Assembly (NCBI RefSeq): GCF_033118175.1
Contig: NC_083695.1
Coordinates: 34,489,607-34,553,606, forward strand
Length of the DNA stretch: 64,000 nucleotides
From: Dama dama
Taxonomy: Eukaryota; Chordata; Mammalia; Artiodactyla; Cervidae
Direction of reading: 5' to 3'
Below are positions 46,081 to 59,034 of this stretch, one piece after another. Every line of letters starts with the position of its first letter. Position 1 is the stretch's first letter. The translations under genes and the position numbers were made by a program. A model generated the notes under the pieces. That model had not been told where the DNA came from. It did not search any database and saw nothing but the letters and a program-made list of their open reading frames with translations.

Positions 46081-46372
46081 AGTTAAAACATTAATTTATT
46101 TTTATTTTTGACTGTGCTGGGTCTCTGCTTCTGCACCCGGGCTTTCTCTAGTTGCGTTGAGTGGGGGCTACTCTTTGTTGCAGCACACCAGCTTCTTATT
46201 GCCGTGGCCCCCCTTGTTGCCAAGCACGGGCTCCAGGGTGCACGGGCTTCAGTAGTCGAGGCACATGGACTTAGTTGTCCTGCAGCATGTGGAATCCCTG
46301 GAGAAGGGATCAAATCCATGTCCCCTGCATTGGCAGGCAGATTCTTAACCATGGGACCACCAAGGAAGTCCC
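46081..46372 (-). mobile_element. CHR-type SINE, long form, antisense
   Basis: It runs from antisense tail 'atttatttttatttttgact' through 'gtgctgggtctctgcttctg' and 'ggatcaaatccatgtcccct' to the head 'gaccaccaaggaagtccc'. A 15-bp imperfect target-site duplication flanks it (46065-46079 and 46373-46387, taaa[g/a]ctctttttta-like). At about 290 bp it is much longer than the other CHR copies here. Confidence 0.88.
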
Positions 46373-46387
46373 TAAAACTCTTTTTAT

Positions 46388-48599
46388 TTTAGTGAAACTT
46401 AGAGGATATTCCTGGACTCTTGTAATAGAGATGTTGAATCAGTGGTCCTTGGCTGTTTCTCCCTTCATAAGTTGAAAAAAACAAATGTGTATGTTTTTTC
46501 TGCCTGGTGGCCCTATACTCTAGGGAATTGCTTTTCCAATGTGTGACTAACATCTCCAGGGGGACTGTAAAGAAAGTATAAGAAGTTTAGTGCAATCAGT
46601 CAACATTACTGCAAGCATCACCTTTAAGTTTATATACTGTGGAGGGAGAGTTAGTCATCCTCACTTTGGTACAAAGGGTGACCCATGGGCAGCAAGCACA
46701 GGTGAAAGCAGGAAGGGCCTCGTGAGTAGGGAGGCACTTAGAATAAACATGAATGCAGTTATAGTGGGATAATACATATGGAGAAGGAAAAGAGTTGCAG
46801 GGGGGTTGTTGGTGAGTGGGGGTAATGGATTGTTCTGAAGGTCTGGGCTCCCAGGAGTATAGTTAAGGACGAGCTGGAACATCCATGTTTACGCATAGCA
46901 CTCTTCAACCTAATTTCGGCTGAACTGTTGCTGACTTCCTTAGTGTTCCTTGGTCACCCACCTGCAGAAAGGGCATGGAGGGAGATGATTGTTGACTTTA
47001 TGGTTATGGAACTCAGCTAATCGGTGCGCCCGCTGGGCTGTAACTTGTTATGCCTGAGCAGTTCTTACACCGGGTCTGAAGATTTTTTACTGGCAAAAGG
47101 GAAAAAAACACTCATTTCTCATGACCCAAAGCCCCTACTGGGAGGGAAGCTCTCATCTCACATGGAGGGAAAACACAGTGATACCTTCTGATACAGAGGT
47201 TTCTGGAGTGATTTAAATGTGACCAGTGTAGCTCCTTAGCCCTGCTTTGGAAAACCATGGGGTTTCACAGAATGAATGCTTGTGCAGCCCTGTATGATAA
47301 GCCTGCAGTGGAACAGGAGGCATCTTGCTTGCTGTGTTCTAGGGTTTTTGAGTCAACATCAGTAACTGCTCCCCCTCACCCCCTGCAACCCACAAGCTGG
47401 GGAGCCAGTGATAGGTACCTGATCCACTTATAGTCATTCTTCATTTAGAGCTGTAGTTACTTTCAGACATGGAGGATATTTGTGTTCTGCTGGTTTTCTC
47501 AGGGTTGGATCACCCAGGGTTCTAGTCCACACAGAGGCCAGCATGTGGCCCCAGGTACCACCTTACAAACTGCTCTGACCTGTGACGTTCTGGTGAAGGT
47601 CCCTGGTTAATTTGGTTAATTCCCTGTGTATTGCCTGCTGCACCAGCTCTCCTCTAGCTTTCCTCCCTTCCCCGCTTGTATGGTTCTGTGAAACATCCCC
47701 TGTGTTCAGGTTCTAGCTTGCTTCTCTGGTATTTATCTTTGTCATCCTTTACCCGATTTCTCCCTGTGCTGACTCTGTGGTCATGTTTTTGTGGGATGGA
47801 ATCTCCATCAGATAAGAAGCTGGAGGAGATAGGAAAGGTCAGCATGACAAATCTGTCCTCTGAGCGCCTGTGAGTGTGTTTGGGTAGCTGAGCTCAGCTG
47901 ACCACAAAAGACAAATAGGAAATATGGAGGTGCTTCCTCACCAGCCTTAAAGTTGAAAGCAAAATCTCTACTGGGAGAAATAGGAGTGTTAGAGTCTCAT
48001 ATTGGAGATTCAGGAGGAGATACATTCTTGCCTTCATTTGGAAAGGTCACAGGCTTTATTTGCAGTAAGACATGCATATGGTTATAGCTTGCTTTTATTT
48101 TCCCTTTTAAAATGTGTATTATATGTCCACACCATGTTTATGTTACAATTGTGTATTTTAACAGCATGCATAGTCTTTAATGTGACAATGCAAAAAAAAA
48201 AAAAAAAAAAAAAACCAAAAAAAACAACTTCAAATGTTATTTTAGCGAGTTGTTTTACATAACGAGAGATGATGATAATCTGTGGGTGTTTCTGTTTCTC
48301 TCGGTTAATTTCTTTTCTGTTTTTATTTTGTGGAATTGAAAAAGGACATTTCTAGTGATGGTGTAAAGCTCTTCTAATTTAATTTTATTGTTGTATACCT
48401 GTCTCCACTAAAAATGCAAATATCTGTTAGAAGCTGTGTCTTACATTTCATTCTGCTTCATAGATGGGTTTGTTTCTTGGAGTTATCTGTTTTGGGGGAA
48501 AACATTAGACTCAGATTTGCAGTAAGGCCATCTTTGATTTCTTTTTCCCTTAATAAGAGAGAAAAGGGAAAGAGAACATATTTTTTTGAATATCTGCTA
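46388..48599. other. Unique or unassigned sequence; poly(A) at 48192-48224
   Basis: A run of about 23 A, then CC and 8 A, lies at 48192-48224 and could be a retro-insertion tail, but no target-site duplication was found. The rest has no recognised feature. Confidence 0.4.
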
Positions 48600-48990
48600 C
48601 AAGCCAGACAATAACATGCATTATTTCATTAAATTTTCATAATAACCTTTTGAGGATGTTATGATCCCAATTTCACAGATGAGGAAACTGAGGTTTAGAG
48701 AGATGAAATGACTGGCCAGAGGACACACATCCTACAATGAGTGAAACTTGGAGGGAGATGATGGTCTGACTCCCAAAGCCTGTGCTATTTTCCAAGACAC
48801 CAAACTGCAGTCTTCCTTCTTCTTTTTTTTGTTAAGAGTAAGATTTTTCTTTTTATTTATTTATTTATTTTTATTAGTTGGAGGCTAATTACTTCACAAC
48901 ATTTCAGTGGGTTTTGTCATACATTGATATGAATCAGCCATAGAGTTACACGTGTTCCCCACAGTCTTCCTTCTAAATGTACAACTTCTC
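48600..48990 (-). repeat. MIR SINE split by an L1 3' end
   Basis: It shows 'taataaccttttgaggatgt', 'cagatgaggaaactgaggtt' and 'gatggtctgactcccaaagc'. It is interrupted at 48821. Confidence 0.9.
48821..48961 (-). mobile_element. Ruminant L1 3' end, antisense, extremely truncated
   Basis: It has an antisense poly(T) and TTTA tract, then 'gttggaggctaattacttca', 'cattgatatgaatcagccat' and 'gttacacgtgttcccc'. A perfect 13-bp target-site duplication (cagtcttccttct) lies at 48808-48820 and 48962-48974. Confidence 0.93.
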
Positions 48991-49136
48991 TTGCTGCCAT
49001 TGAAGAGAGCCATCATTCTGAAAAGTAGTAGGGAGTATATATAGTCTTTCATAAGAAATTACCACTATTGTTAAAAAAGTTCTCAAATATCTTTGAACAT
49101 ATATTACGTGCCTAGTTCTTTCTGTCCTTGGATCAG

Positions 49137-49187
<51 letters not shown>
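49137..49187. repeat. (GT)n microsatellite, ~25 units
   Basis: An essentially uninterrupted GT array of about 50 bp, the longest in the window. It is likely length-polymorphic. Confidence 0.97.
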
Positions 49188-49190
<3 letters not shown>

Positions 49191-49599
49191 TTAGGATGCC
49201 GATAGAGAGAAAGTGGAAACTTGAAAACAGGGTCCATGTCCTCAAGAAGGGCAGAGAAGATGAACCTGAAACTTGAATGAAGGGTGAACACCAGTTTACA
49301 AAAAAGGCTAAGTTAAGGGACAGGTCAGGGTGCATGTGCTGTAGTAGCTTAGAAGAGAGGAAGCCCCTGGGAGTGGGTATTGTGGTACAAACCCAGAGAC
49401 TCTATCAGAGCCTTAGAAAAAGAGTGTCAGGTGATACAACCTGCAAATGAGTGGCTTTGTTTCTAGGACTGGGATGCTTTAAGCCTGTGTGGAGAAAGGG
49501 ATGATGAGATAGTGGCTGCTGGGGGTGAAGTGTATATTGGGGTAGATGGAGAAGTAGGTCTATGTATGTGTGAGGCCAGGGTGGTGGTGGTCTCACCAG

Positions 49600-50180
49600 T
49601 TTCTCCATCCTTGGACACCAGCCATGCTGAGCCCCTCTCCATGTGTCTAGGTCCCTCCTACCTTTTCACCTCTGGGCCTCTGTATCTGTTGCTTTCTCTA
49701 GGTAACTCCTCTTGATCACCCTGGAGGTCTAAGTTAAAATGTCCTTTCCTCTGTGAAGGCTTTCCTGGTTTCCCCCATTAGGTCTGGTTCTTCTGCTATT
49801 TGTTCCCTTTGACTTCTCTATTCCTCCGTCATAACCTTGATTGTTGTTGTTTAGTTGCTAAGTTGTGTCTGACTCTTTTGCGACCCCATAGCCTACCAGG
49901 CTCATCTGTTCATGGGATTTCCCAGGCAAGAATAATGGAGTGGATTGCCATTTCCTTCTCCAGGGGATCTTCCCGACCGAGGGATCAAACCCATATCTCC
50001 TGCCTTGACAGGCAGTTTCTTTACCACTGAGCCACCTGGGAAGCCCTGTAACATTGATTGTATTTTAACAACTCATGTACTTTTCTTTCTTGCTAAACAG
50101 TAGGCTCCAGTGAAGGGAGCACAGTTAGCAAAGACTCAGGAACATAGATAGTAGGTGAGCAAATCATTTTTGAATGAGTT
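49600..50180 (+). repeat. L2 LINE 3' end, split by a SINE
   Basis: The left part ('aagttaaaatgtcctttcct', 'gtgaaggctttcctggtt') and right part ('taggctccagtgaagggagc', 'atttttgaatgagttaatga') make one L2 terminus. Confidence 0.85.
49845..50049 (-). mobile_element. Bov-tA SINE, antisense
   Basis: It runs from 'tgttgtttagttgctaagtt' to head 'gagccacctgggaagccc'. A 12-bp target-site duplication with one mismatch flanks it (49833-49844 aaccttgattgt; 50050-50061 aacattgattgt). Nested in L2. Confidence 0.94.
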
Positions 50181-50776
50181 AATGAATGAGTGAATATGTT
50201 TAAATTTCATTAGTCAACCTCATGAAAGCCAGGTTGTTTCGTGTGTCTGTTGAAGTCAGAAGGAAGGTTCATTTGTTGTTTCTCTGTCAAAGGAGGGCAT
50301 GCTCCCCAAATGAGACAGACTTGTCATCAGGTCCCCAGGTTTATCCTTCAGTATCCTCTCAGGAGTTTTATCCAGTGGTGGAGGTCCTATAATGAGAGCT
50401 CCTGGTATGGATACTAGAATTGCTCAAGCAGGTTAAATGTAGTCACAGGGACCTAAAGTGTTGTGTTTTTGCTGGAGTGGGAGGGGCAGGCAGAGAAGCC
50501 AAGTCATTAAAAGTGAGGGTGGGTGGGGGTTCTTGTGCACGGGGAGTGTTAACTTCTGTGGGCCCTCTGACATCTCTGGTGACATGTCATGATTGAACAA
50601 GGACAAGACACTGTAGATTGGCCTATGACAAATAAAGTGATGGGATGAACCCTCAGTCTTGTGCATCTGTCTGCTTTTATCCCCTCCCAGTGCCATCCTA
50701 ACTTTCTCATAATGCATTGCTAAAAATTTCCTTTCATATTCTACCTGAAAGCCACCATTGCTCCAGCTTCCTGGCA
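50181..50776. other. Unique or unassigned sequence
   Basis: The antisense ORF 50433-50885 crosses this stretch and takes its N-terminal part from the adjacent CHR SINE, so it is not a gene. Confidence 0.45.
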
Positions 50777-50787
50777 CAGTCACTGAA

Positions 50788-50904
50788 TTTATTTTTGGCT
50801 GCACCACAAAGGACGTGGCATCCTCGTTCTCCCTGCAAAGATCAAAGTTGTGCCCCCTGCAGTGGAAGCGTGGAGTCTTAACCACTGGACCACAGGAGAG
50901 TCCC
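50788..50904 (-). mobile_element. CHR-type SINE, antisense
   Basis: It shows 'tatttttggctgcaccacaa', 'agttgtgccccctgcagtgg' and 'gtcttaaccactggacc'. An 11-bp target-site duplication with one mismatch flanks it (50777-50787 cagtcactgaa; 50905-50915 cagtgactgaa). Confidence 0.9.
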
Positions 50905-50915
50905 CAGTGACTGAA

Positions 50916-52094
50916 CTTAATGACCTAGACATTTTCTTATTTGAGGTGATAAAAACTCAAGTTGTTCCATACAGCACTGTCTCTCTCTTACTCAAAGTAA
51001 GGTTGATCTAGTTGTAGGACCTTTCTAGAATCTGTCTTGTGAACTCTTCGAGCTCTGTTTATGCCTCCCTCTTTGGTGTCTGCAAAGACAATTATGTGCT
51101 GCTCCTCTCAGCATTGACTCATTAACAGATGCACAGTGGCCATGGCCCCACCACGCAGCCCCTTAGGCTGGCCGCGATTTGTCCCACCCCAGCCCCTGTA
51201 GTATGGACTTTGGACATCCCATTCTGGGTGAGCTGCTGTAGCCCTTTGAGTGCTACTAAGGTGAGTTTTTTCCAGCTCATTGTAAATGCATCCTATTGGG
51301 ACCAGGCAGAGTCCTGCTGTAGTCCAGGTGAATTGCTATCTATTGCTTCTCTCTTATCTCCTCAGCATGTCACTCCATCATAGAAGGAAATTAAATTGGC
51401 TCGGCATGGGTTGCTCTTCACAGAACTTGCTAGTTGTTCCCTATACCTTAGGCTTCTCTAGGTGATTGCAGATTGATTGCCTTATGATTTATACACCAGA
51501 GCTGAAAACTTTCCTTTTGAGACTTGAAGTTCTTACACAGATCTTAAGCTGGAGCCTTTTTTTTTTTTTTTAAGAAAGAAAATGAATTCATTTGTTCTAT
51601 ATAAAATTAAATGTATGGGAGACTTGTTGGGAAGGGGAAAATGGAAGAAAAAATGTCCAAGCCCACCTCTTCTCATACTAATCTATACTTTTTAGCAGTT
51701 ATTTCTGAGAGAGTGATTTATTTACACTGACAGCTTGTTACTTATGGTGGCTGCTGCCAGCTTCTGAAGTAATCTGATAACGTCAAAATGTGAAGGGAAG
51801 CTATAGGCTTTGCCTTGACTGACTTGCTATAAATCATGTACATTGCTGGTGTCTATATGAGGATGCTTGGGTTGATACTGATGGAAATACAAATCAAATA
51901 CAACACATGGTAACCCAATTCAGAGCTAGAGATTTTGGATTAAGCCTATTGGATTCATATTTTTAAGTGAAACAGAGCAGACATACCCGGTTGTGTATTG
52001 AAACTTCGAAACTGTCTACTCTGTTAACTTCAAGGACAAGCAGCTGCCTTTGAAATGAAAGTACAGAGTGGTGGGCTAGAATGGATTTTTATTT
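50916..52094. other. Unique or unassigned sequence
   Basis: A T-run lies near 51559. No gene or named repeat was recognised. Confidence 0.4.
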
Positions 52095-52290
52095 CTTTAT
52101 TCATTCAACAGCCATTTATTGAACACCTACTATGTATATGTCAAGGGGAAGGTATGTAATTTACCTTTTTTCTTGGCTTATGTAAGCTTCATGAGGGTAG
52201 AGCTTTGTCTTGGTCATCACTATATCCAGTTCTTAAAATAGTGCTTGGCCCACAGTAATTTTTCAGTAAATATTTGTTGAATGAGAATAG
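52095..52290 (+). repeat. L2/MIR-like 3' end
   Basis: 'attcaacagccatttattga' is followed by a canonical L2 end ('gtgcttggcccacagtaatt', 'gtaaatatttgttgaatgag'). Confidence 0.75.
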
Positions 52291-52429
52291 GAAGCCCAGA
52301 GTCTGAATATTAGTGCTGTCAAAACCTGGAAGTTACTCTCTAGGCAGAAAGAGTCATTCCCTTCTTTGGACTCTCTATGGAGTCCTCTCTAGTCCTTCCT
52401 ATAGATTTCTGGTAAAGTATCTTTCATGC

Positions 52430-52652
52430 ATGCATCCATGGTCACTTGCTTAGTTGTGTCTGCCTCTTTGCAACCCCTGAACTGTAGCCAACCAGCCTCC
52501 GCTGTCCATGGGATTTCCCAGGACGAATATTGGAGCGGTTGCCATTTCCTACTCCAGGGGATCTTGCCAACCTAGGGATCGAACTCATGTCTCCTGCAAC
52601 TTCTGCGTTGGTAGGCAGATTCTTTACCACTGAGCCACCTGGGAATCCCAAA
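52430..52652 (-). mobile_element. Bov-tA SINE, antisense
   Basis: Tail 'catgcatccatggtcacttg', body 'tccatgggatttcccagg', head 'gagccacctgggaatccc'. A short extra segment near 52595 ('caacttctgcgttgg') duplicates part of the head region. Possible imperfect target-site duplication (52416-52427 and about 52652-52664). Confidence 0.92.
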
Positions 52653-53099
52653 AGCATATTTCATACTGTAATGTATTTATTTGTTTATATACTGTTCTCT
52701 TCGGCCATAGCACAAGCTTTGTCTAAAAGGGCAGAAATCATGTCTTACTCACCTTGGACTTCCCAGTGGCCTGGCATGTGGGTGGCACCAAATAATTGCT
52801 TATAGCTATGGAATGACATAATTCTTATAAAATTAACCATTATATCTCTGTATTTTCATGTGTGCATAATAATAATTAAAAAAATCTGAAGTACATATAC
52901 TGCTACATGCCAACAGTGTTCATTTTGTCAAGTTCTAGAAAAGATGACTTTTATACCATCCCTTTTGTTTATCTACATTTTCTAATTTTTCTAGGTTAAA
53001 TATTACCTGTGAACTTCAATAATAAAGGGGAAAACATTTGGTGTCTTTTTCTCTAATCGCTTCACATATGAAGAGATGAGTTTGTGAGATTTTGTGTAT
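52653..53099. other. Unassigned sequence
   Basis: Contains L2-like text near 52700-52800 ('cacaagctttgtctaaaagg', 'cctggcatgtgggtggcacc') but is too diverged to call firmly. Confidence 0.4.
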
Positions 53100-53306
53100 G
53101 TGTGGCTTTCTTGGTGGCTCAGTTGGTAAAGAATCCACCTACTGAATGAGAAGCAGGTTCAGTCGCTGGGTTGGGAAGATCCCCTGGAGAAGGAAATGGC
53201 AACCCATTTCAGTATTCTTGCCTGGGAAATCCCATGGACATAGGAACCTCGAGGGCTACTCAAAAAGAGTTGGACATGACTTAGCAACTAAGCAACAATA
53301 ATAATG
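53100..53306 (+). mobile_element. Bov-tA SINE
   Basis: Head 'gctttcttggtggctcagtt', body 'ctggagaaggaaatggcaac', tail 'gcaactaagcaacaataata'. Confidence 0.93.
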
Positions 53307-55699
53307 AATTTTTATCAGTTGTTTCAACCAAATGCATCAAGGGAGTTTGCTGAATAATGGAATCCTTCAGTAAATGGGGCACCTACTCTCAAATGTGTCT
53401 TTGGTATAAATGTGTCTTTTAATATAAATCTGGACACTTAACTGTTGGGTTTGCTTAGAGAGAGGCACACCTGTGTTGCAGAGGAAGCCTGAAACAACAT
53501 AGAGTCTTAAACCGTGATGAGAAACATGAGGCAATGGTCAGATTTATTCCCAATACTCACAGATTCTTGGTTGAGTACAAGTGGAAGGCTGCATACCCTA
53601 TATCTAGTTACATTATATCTTCTTGTCATCAAAAACATGTTTTCATTAATGACTTGAAATTCCAGATTTCAATTTAGAATTCTTCACCTCTTTGGGGTTT
53701 TAAGCTGGAACATGGTGGCATGAACACAGCCTACCCTGGGTCCACTGCCTGTTTCCCTTCTTGCTGTACCCCTAGCTGTATTGTCCTATGAGGAGCCTAT
53801 TACATCTGTGTGTGGATACTCCTACGTGTCCATCCTCAGCTCGTCATAAAGAACCATCTCTCATGTTAAGGTTGGACTCTGGTTTACTTTTGTAGGATGG
53901 ATCAGGGATCTAGAAGTGGGCTCTGGGTCATCTGGGCAGAGAGTTTCAGAATTCTGGATACCCAAAATGCATCTTAGAAAGTAGAAGATGTACTCTGGAA
54001 TGTTCCTAGGCCTTGTATCCCATGGAGGGAAGGCACAGCCTAAGGAAGGCTGAAGCCAGCTCAGGGAAGTGGTGTCCTCTAGCTCAGGCCTAGGAGTGTT
54101 GCTGCCAGTGGTAGACATGCACTGAGAGACTGCTTCATGGCTCCCAATCTTAGGACAAATCCATGCTTCCTGAATTACAGGCACAAAGATCACCTTAGAT
54201 TTGGACCAGTATTAATGATCCAGTGGTCTCAAATTTTAACATGTGTAAGAGTCTCTTGGGAATGGATCAGAATGAATACTTGGTCTATGCTTTGATGAAT
54301 TGCTGATGCCCAATGAGTAATTATGACAGCCATGCCCAGGCCACTGCCGAATTCCCAGTTTCGAAGAGAACATGCATGGGAGGTACTTAGTACAATGGTA
54401 ATCCCTTAATAATTGGTAGCTGTCATTATTGTTATTATTATTACAATTATTATGAGTTGATTCCCATGTCTTACAATCCAAGAAAGGCCAGTGAGGTTGT
54501 GTAATTTTCTCTTGCTGAGTGAGAACTAAGAAGGAGTTTGTATGTTTCACATTTGTCACTGTCATACTTGTCATGCTTATCTGTCATCATCAGGTAAACT
54601 GTTCCCATCCTATAAACATGTTATTCATCTCCTTGCCCTAACTTCATGAGCAAGCTCGCTTTGCCTTTCTATTTTGGTGCTACAGTTTGACTTTGTTTTC
54701 ATATACAGAGTGAACAAAAATTAGTGGGAATTTCTTATTTATTTATTTTTAATTTAAGGGACTTTCTTATTTAGATGCCCGTGACTGGGGCAGAATGAAG
54801 GATCATGTGTTGGTTTCTTACCTTGAAGTTTAGTTATTCTTGCTTTTGCTAGAAAGAAAAGGAAGTGGGAGGAAAGTTCTTTCTTTAGGAGTTATTAAGG
54901 AGGAGGGAAACAACTTTCCTTCAAGGAACAGACTCACCTTAAAATATTCTGTGTCTTTAAGGAGGGTGGTGGTGAGTGGGGGATGATAGGATGTTGGAGA
55001 TAACCAGAGCTCTCTGTATACCACTGGATTTGTCATTCCAAAGTAGCTGATGGATCATGAGGCCTAAGGAAGGTACAGAAATGGACTTTCCTTGTTAACA
55101 TTCTACTGGGAAATAGGGCTTTTCAAGAAGGAGACTTCTCAAACCCTTTCCCTTTAGGATTCTTAGCTTTGTCTGGAGCTAACTCTGATCTTTGTAGTGT
55201 CCAAGAGACCCAAAGGAGAGGGTTTCTGGATTTATATGTTAGTTGATGAATCCAAGACAGCAAGCTGCTTCTTCTTTTGACTATCTATGCATGGAGTATT
55301 CTGTTGTCTTCTGCTTTCCCCCTTGTGTCAAATGCTATATTTGATTTGCTTAGATGGTATGAACCTGGAGGAGTAAGGAAAAATTTAAAAATAGTAGGAC
55401 TCAGCCCAAAGTGGAAAATAACCAAAGTGTGGTTATTGAGAAACCAAGGTTATACACATGAGGAGACAGAGAACAAACAACAGGGCCATGTTGGAGGGAT
55501 AAAGAGAACTGCCATCCTCTGAGATACTCCACCATGTTGTCTTGTCTCTGAAGAGTAAAAAGTCATATTATGAGTACTTAGTAGAGTTGGACTGTAGTCT
55601 TGAAAGTATCACTTCTGCTCTAGGTTGATTGCCTCTTTGTTGCAACCAGAGGATCTTTCATTTCCTTTCAGTTCTGAGAATGTTATTTTTATAAATATA
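53307..55699. other. Unique or unassigned sequence
   Basis: 2.4 kb with no lineage-specific element recognised. ORFs 53861-54193 -, 54236-54574 - and 55277-55522 + lack domain signatures. Confidence 0.4.
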
Positions 55700-56374
55700 T
55701 TATATATAAGACACTTGGTAACCAGAAAGATCTTTTGTGTAGCAGATACACAAAAGATTAACAGAGGAATCAAATCATTCTGCCACAAAAGTCATCAAAT
55801 CACAAAGCAAGGTAGCAAGAGAAGAAGCAAGGAACCAAAGAACTTGAGAATAGCCATAAGATAATGAACAAAATGATAATAGTAGGTCCTTATATCAGTA
55901 ATTACCATAAACATAAATGGATTAACTTTTCCAATAAAAAAATGGCTTAGTGGATAGAAAAAGTAGATCCAATGATATGTTGCTCACAAGAGACTATCTT
56001 TAACTAAGTATAATGGGCTGAGAGTCAAGGGATGGAAAAAGTTATTTCAAACAAGAGGTAGCTAGAAGAAAGCAGTTAGTTATACATAGAGCAAACAAAA
56101 TAGACTTCAAGCAAAAAATGGTCAAAAGAGACAAGGAAGGTAGTTATATAAGAAAGGAGTCAATTCATTAAGAAGGTATAACAATTGTAAATATTTATGT
56201 AGCCAACATTGGAGCACTTAAATATGTAAAGCAAATACTAACAGAACTAAAAGGAGAAATAAATAGCAATAAAATAATAGTTGTGGACTTTAATGCCTCA
56301 TTCAAGAATGGATAGATAATCCTGACAGAGAACCAATAGGGAAAAGCAGATTTGAACAATACTATAGACCAAAT

Positions 56375-56649
56375 GTGGAGAAGGAAATGGCAACCCACTC
56401 CAGTACTCTTGCCTGGAAAATCCCATGGATAGAGGAGCCTGGTAGGCTACAGTCCCTGGGGTCGCGAAGAGTTGGACACGACTGAGCGACTTCACTTTCA
56501 CGCATTGGAGAAGGAAACGGCAACCCATTCAGTGTTCTTGGCTGGAGAATCCCGGGGGATGGAGGTGCCTGGTGGGCTGCCATCTATGGGGTCACACAGA
56601 GTCAGACACGACTGAAGCGACTTAGCAACAGCAGCCATAGCAGCAGCAT
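56375..56649 (+). mobile_element. BOV-A2 dimeric SINE
   Basis: Two BovB-derived Bov-A units lie in tandem ('ggagaaggaaatggcaaccc' near 56376; 'ggagaaggaaacggcaaccc' near 56507) with no tRNA head, ending in 'agcaacagcagccatagcag'. A perfect 12-bp target-site duplication (atagaccaaatg) lies at 56363-56374 and 56650-56661 in the L1. Confidence 0.95.
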
Positions 56650-57217
56650 AGACCAAATGACTTAATAGACATATGCAAAACATTCCATCCAACCAGAGAA
56701 AAAACACATTAAGTGCACAGGGAACATTTTCTAGACTAGATCATGTGTTAGATCATAAAGCAAGTCTCAGCAAATTTGAGATGGTAGAAATTATATCAAG
56801 TGTGTATTCTGACCACAGTAGTATGAAACTTGAAATGAATAGCAAGGGAAAGCTGAAAAATTCACAGATATGTGGGAACAAAACAGCACACTTCTGAACA
56901 ACTGATGGATCAAGAAGAAAAGGGAACTACAAATTATCTTGAGACAAATGAAAATGGGAACACAGTGTATCAAAATTAATGGGATGCATCAAAGTCAGTT
57001 CTAAGATGGAATTTTATAACAGTAAATGTATCCTTCAAAAAAAGAGATCTTAGACAACCTAACTTTACACCTCAAGGAACCAAAGAAAGAACAAGCCAAG
57101 CTCAAAGTTACCAGAGGGAATGAAATAATAGACGAAAACAGCAATGGATGAAATAGAGAACAGGAAAACAATAGAAAAGATTAATGAAACTAAGTTCTTT
57201 CAGAAGATAAAGCATAA

Positions 57218-57434
57218 AGAAAAGAAAGAAAGAAAATGCTCAGTCGTGTCTGATTCTTTGTGGCCCCATGGACTGTAGCCCACCAGACTCCTCCATCCAT
57301 GGAATTTTCCAGCAACAGTATTGGAGTGGGTTGCCATTTCCTTCTCCAGGGGATCTTCCTGACCTAGCGATCAAACCCAGGTCTCCCACAATGCAGGCAG
57401 ACGCTTCACTGTCTGAGCCACCAGGGCAGCCCAT
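57218..57434 (-). mobile_element. Bov-tA SINE, antisense
   Basis: Starts with an AAAG-rich tail and runs to head 'gagccaccagggcagccc'. A 13-bp target-site duplication with one mismatch flanks it (57205-57217 agataaagcataa; 57435-57447 agataaagcgtaa). Confidence 0.94.
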
Positions 57435-59034
57435 AGATAAAGCGTAAGACCTTAAAATAACCAAGGAAAAAAAAGGACCCAAATCAGTGAAGTTACAAAT
57501 GAAAAAGAATTACAGTGGATGTCACAGAAATACAAAAGATCATGAGACTACTCTGAATAGTTAAATACTAACAGTTTGCCTGACCTAGAAGAAAAAAGTT
57601 GCTAGAAACATACAACCTATCAAGAATGAATCATGAAAAATAGAAAATTTGAACAGACCCAAAGCAAAAGATTGAACCAATAATCATAAAGTTTCTGACA
57701 AAAGAAAACCCGTAACTAGATGGTGTCATGGTGAACTAAACCAAACCTTTAGAGAAGAATTAATGCCAGTCCTCCTCAAACTTTAACAAAAAAGTGAAAA
57801 GAAGGGAACATCCCCAAACTCATTTTGCAAGGCCAGAATTACGCTAACAAAGTCAGATAAGAGCCCAACAAGAAAAGAATACTATAGGCCAGTATCTCTG
57901 ATGAATATCAGTGCAAAAATTGTCAATAATATACTAGCAGACCAAAACCAACAACACATTAAAAGTATCATAGAGTGTGATTAAATGGGATTTAGCCATG
58001 GAATGCAAGTTTGGTTCAATATAGGCATTTCAATATGTGCAATGTTATACATCACATTGCTAGAATGAAATATAAAATAAAATCATTTTAATCAATGCAG
58101 AAAACACTTGATGAAATTCAGTATCCATTCATGATAAAAACTCTGAGCAAATTGGGTGTAGAAGGAATGTAGCTCAACGTAATACAGGCTGATATGACAA
58201 ACCCACAGCTAACACCATACTCAATGGTGAAAGGTTGAATGCTTTTCTTCTAAGATTAGTAACAAGACAAGGGTGTCTGCTTTCACCAATTTTATTCTAA
58301 TAGTAATGGAAGTCATAGCCAGAGTAATCAGGTAAGAAAAAGAAATAAAAGGCATCTAAATTGGAGAGAAAGAAATAAAATTGTCTCTGCTTGCACATGA
58401 CATAATCATATACATTAGTAGAAAATCTCAAAGATCCCCCCAAAACCGTTAGAACTAATAAAACCAATGAAGTTGCAGAATGAAATCAACACACAGATCA
58501 GTTTTATTTCTATACACTATGCAAGTTATCTGAAAAAGAATGAAAGAAAGCAGTCCTGTTTATAATAGCATCAAAAATAATAAAACACTTAGAAATAAAC
58601 AAAACCAAGGAGATAAAGGATCTGTACACTGACAACTATAAGAGATTGATGAAAGAAATTGAAGAAATAAATAAATAAAAATATACCATGTGCTCACAGA
58701 CTGGAAGAATTAATATTACTAAAATATCCATACCAAAGTCATCTATAGACTCAATGCAATCCCTATCAAGATTCCAATGGCATTTTTTTAATAGTAGGAA
58801 AAACAATCCTAAATTTTATATAGAACCACAGAAGACTCCGAATAGCCAAAGCAATCATGAGAAAGAACAACAAAGCTGGCAGTGTCATACCTTCTGATAA
58901 AATTTAGTAATCAAAACCCTATGGTATGGGCATAAAAACAGACACATAGACCAAAGGAACATAATCACAAGCCCAGAAATAAACCCATCCATATATAGTC
59001 AAGTAATATTTGACAAAGGGCTGAAGAATACTTA

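Noticed and set aside
48192..48224. Processed-pseudogene tail
   Set aside because: No flanking direct repeat and no recognisable transcript sequence upstream.
50433..50885. 150-residue antisense ORF
   Set aside because: It starts within a CHR SINE and runs into unique DNA. No known family.
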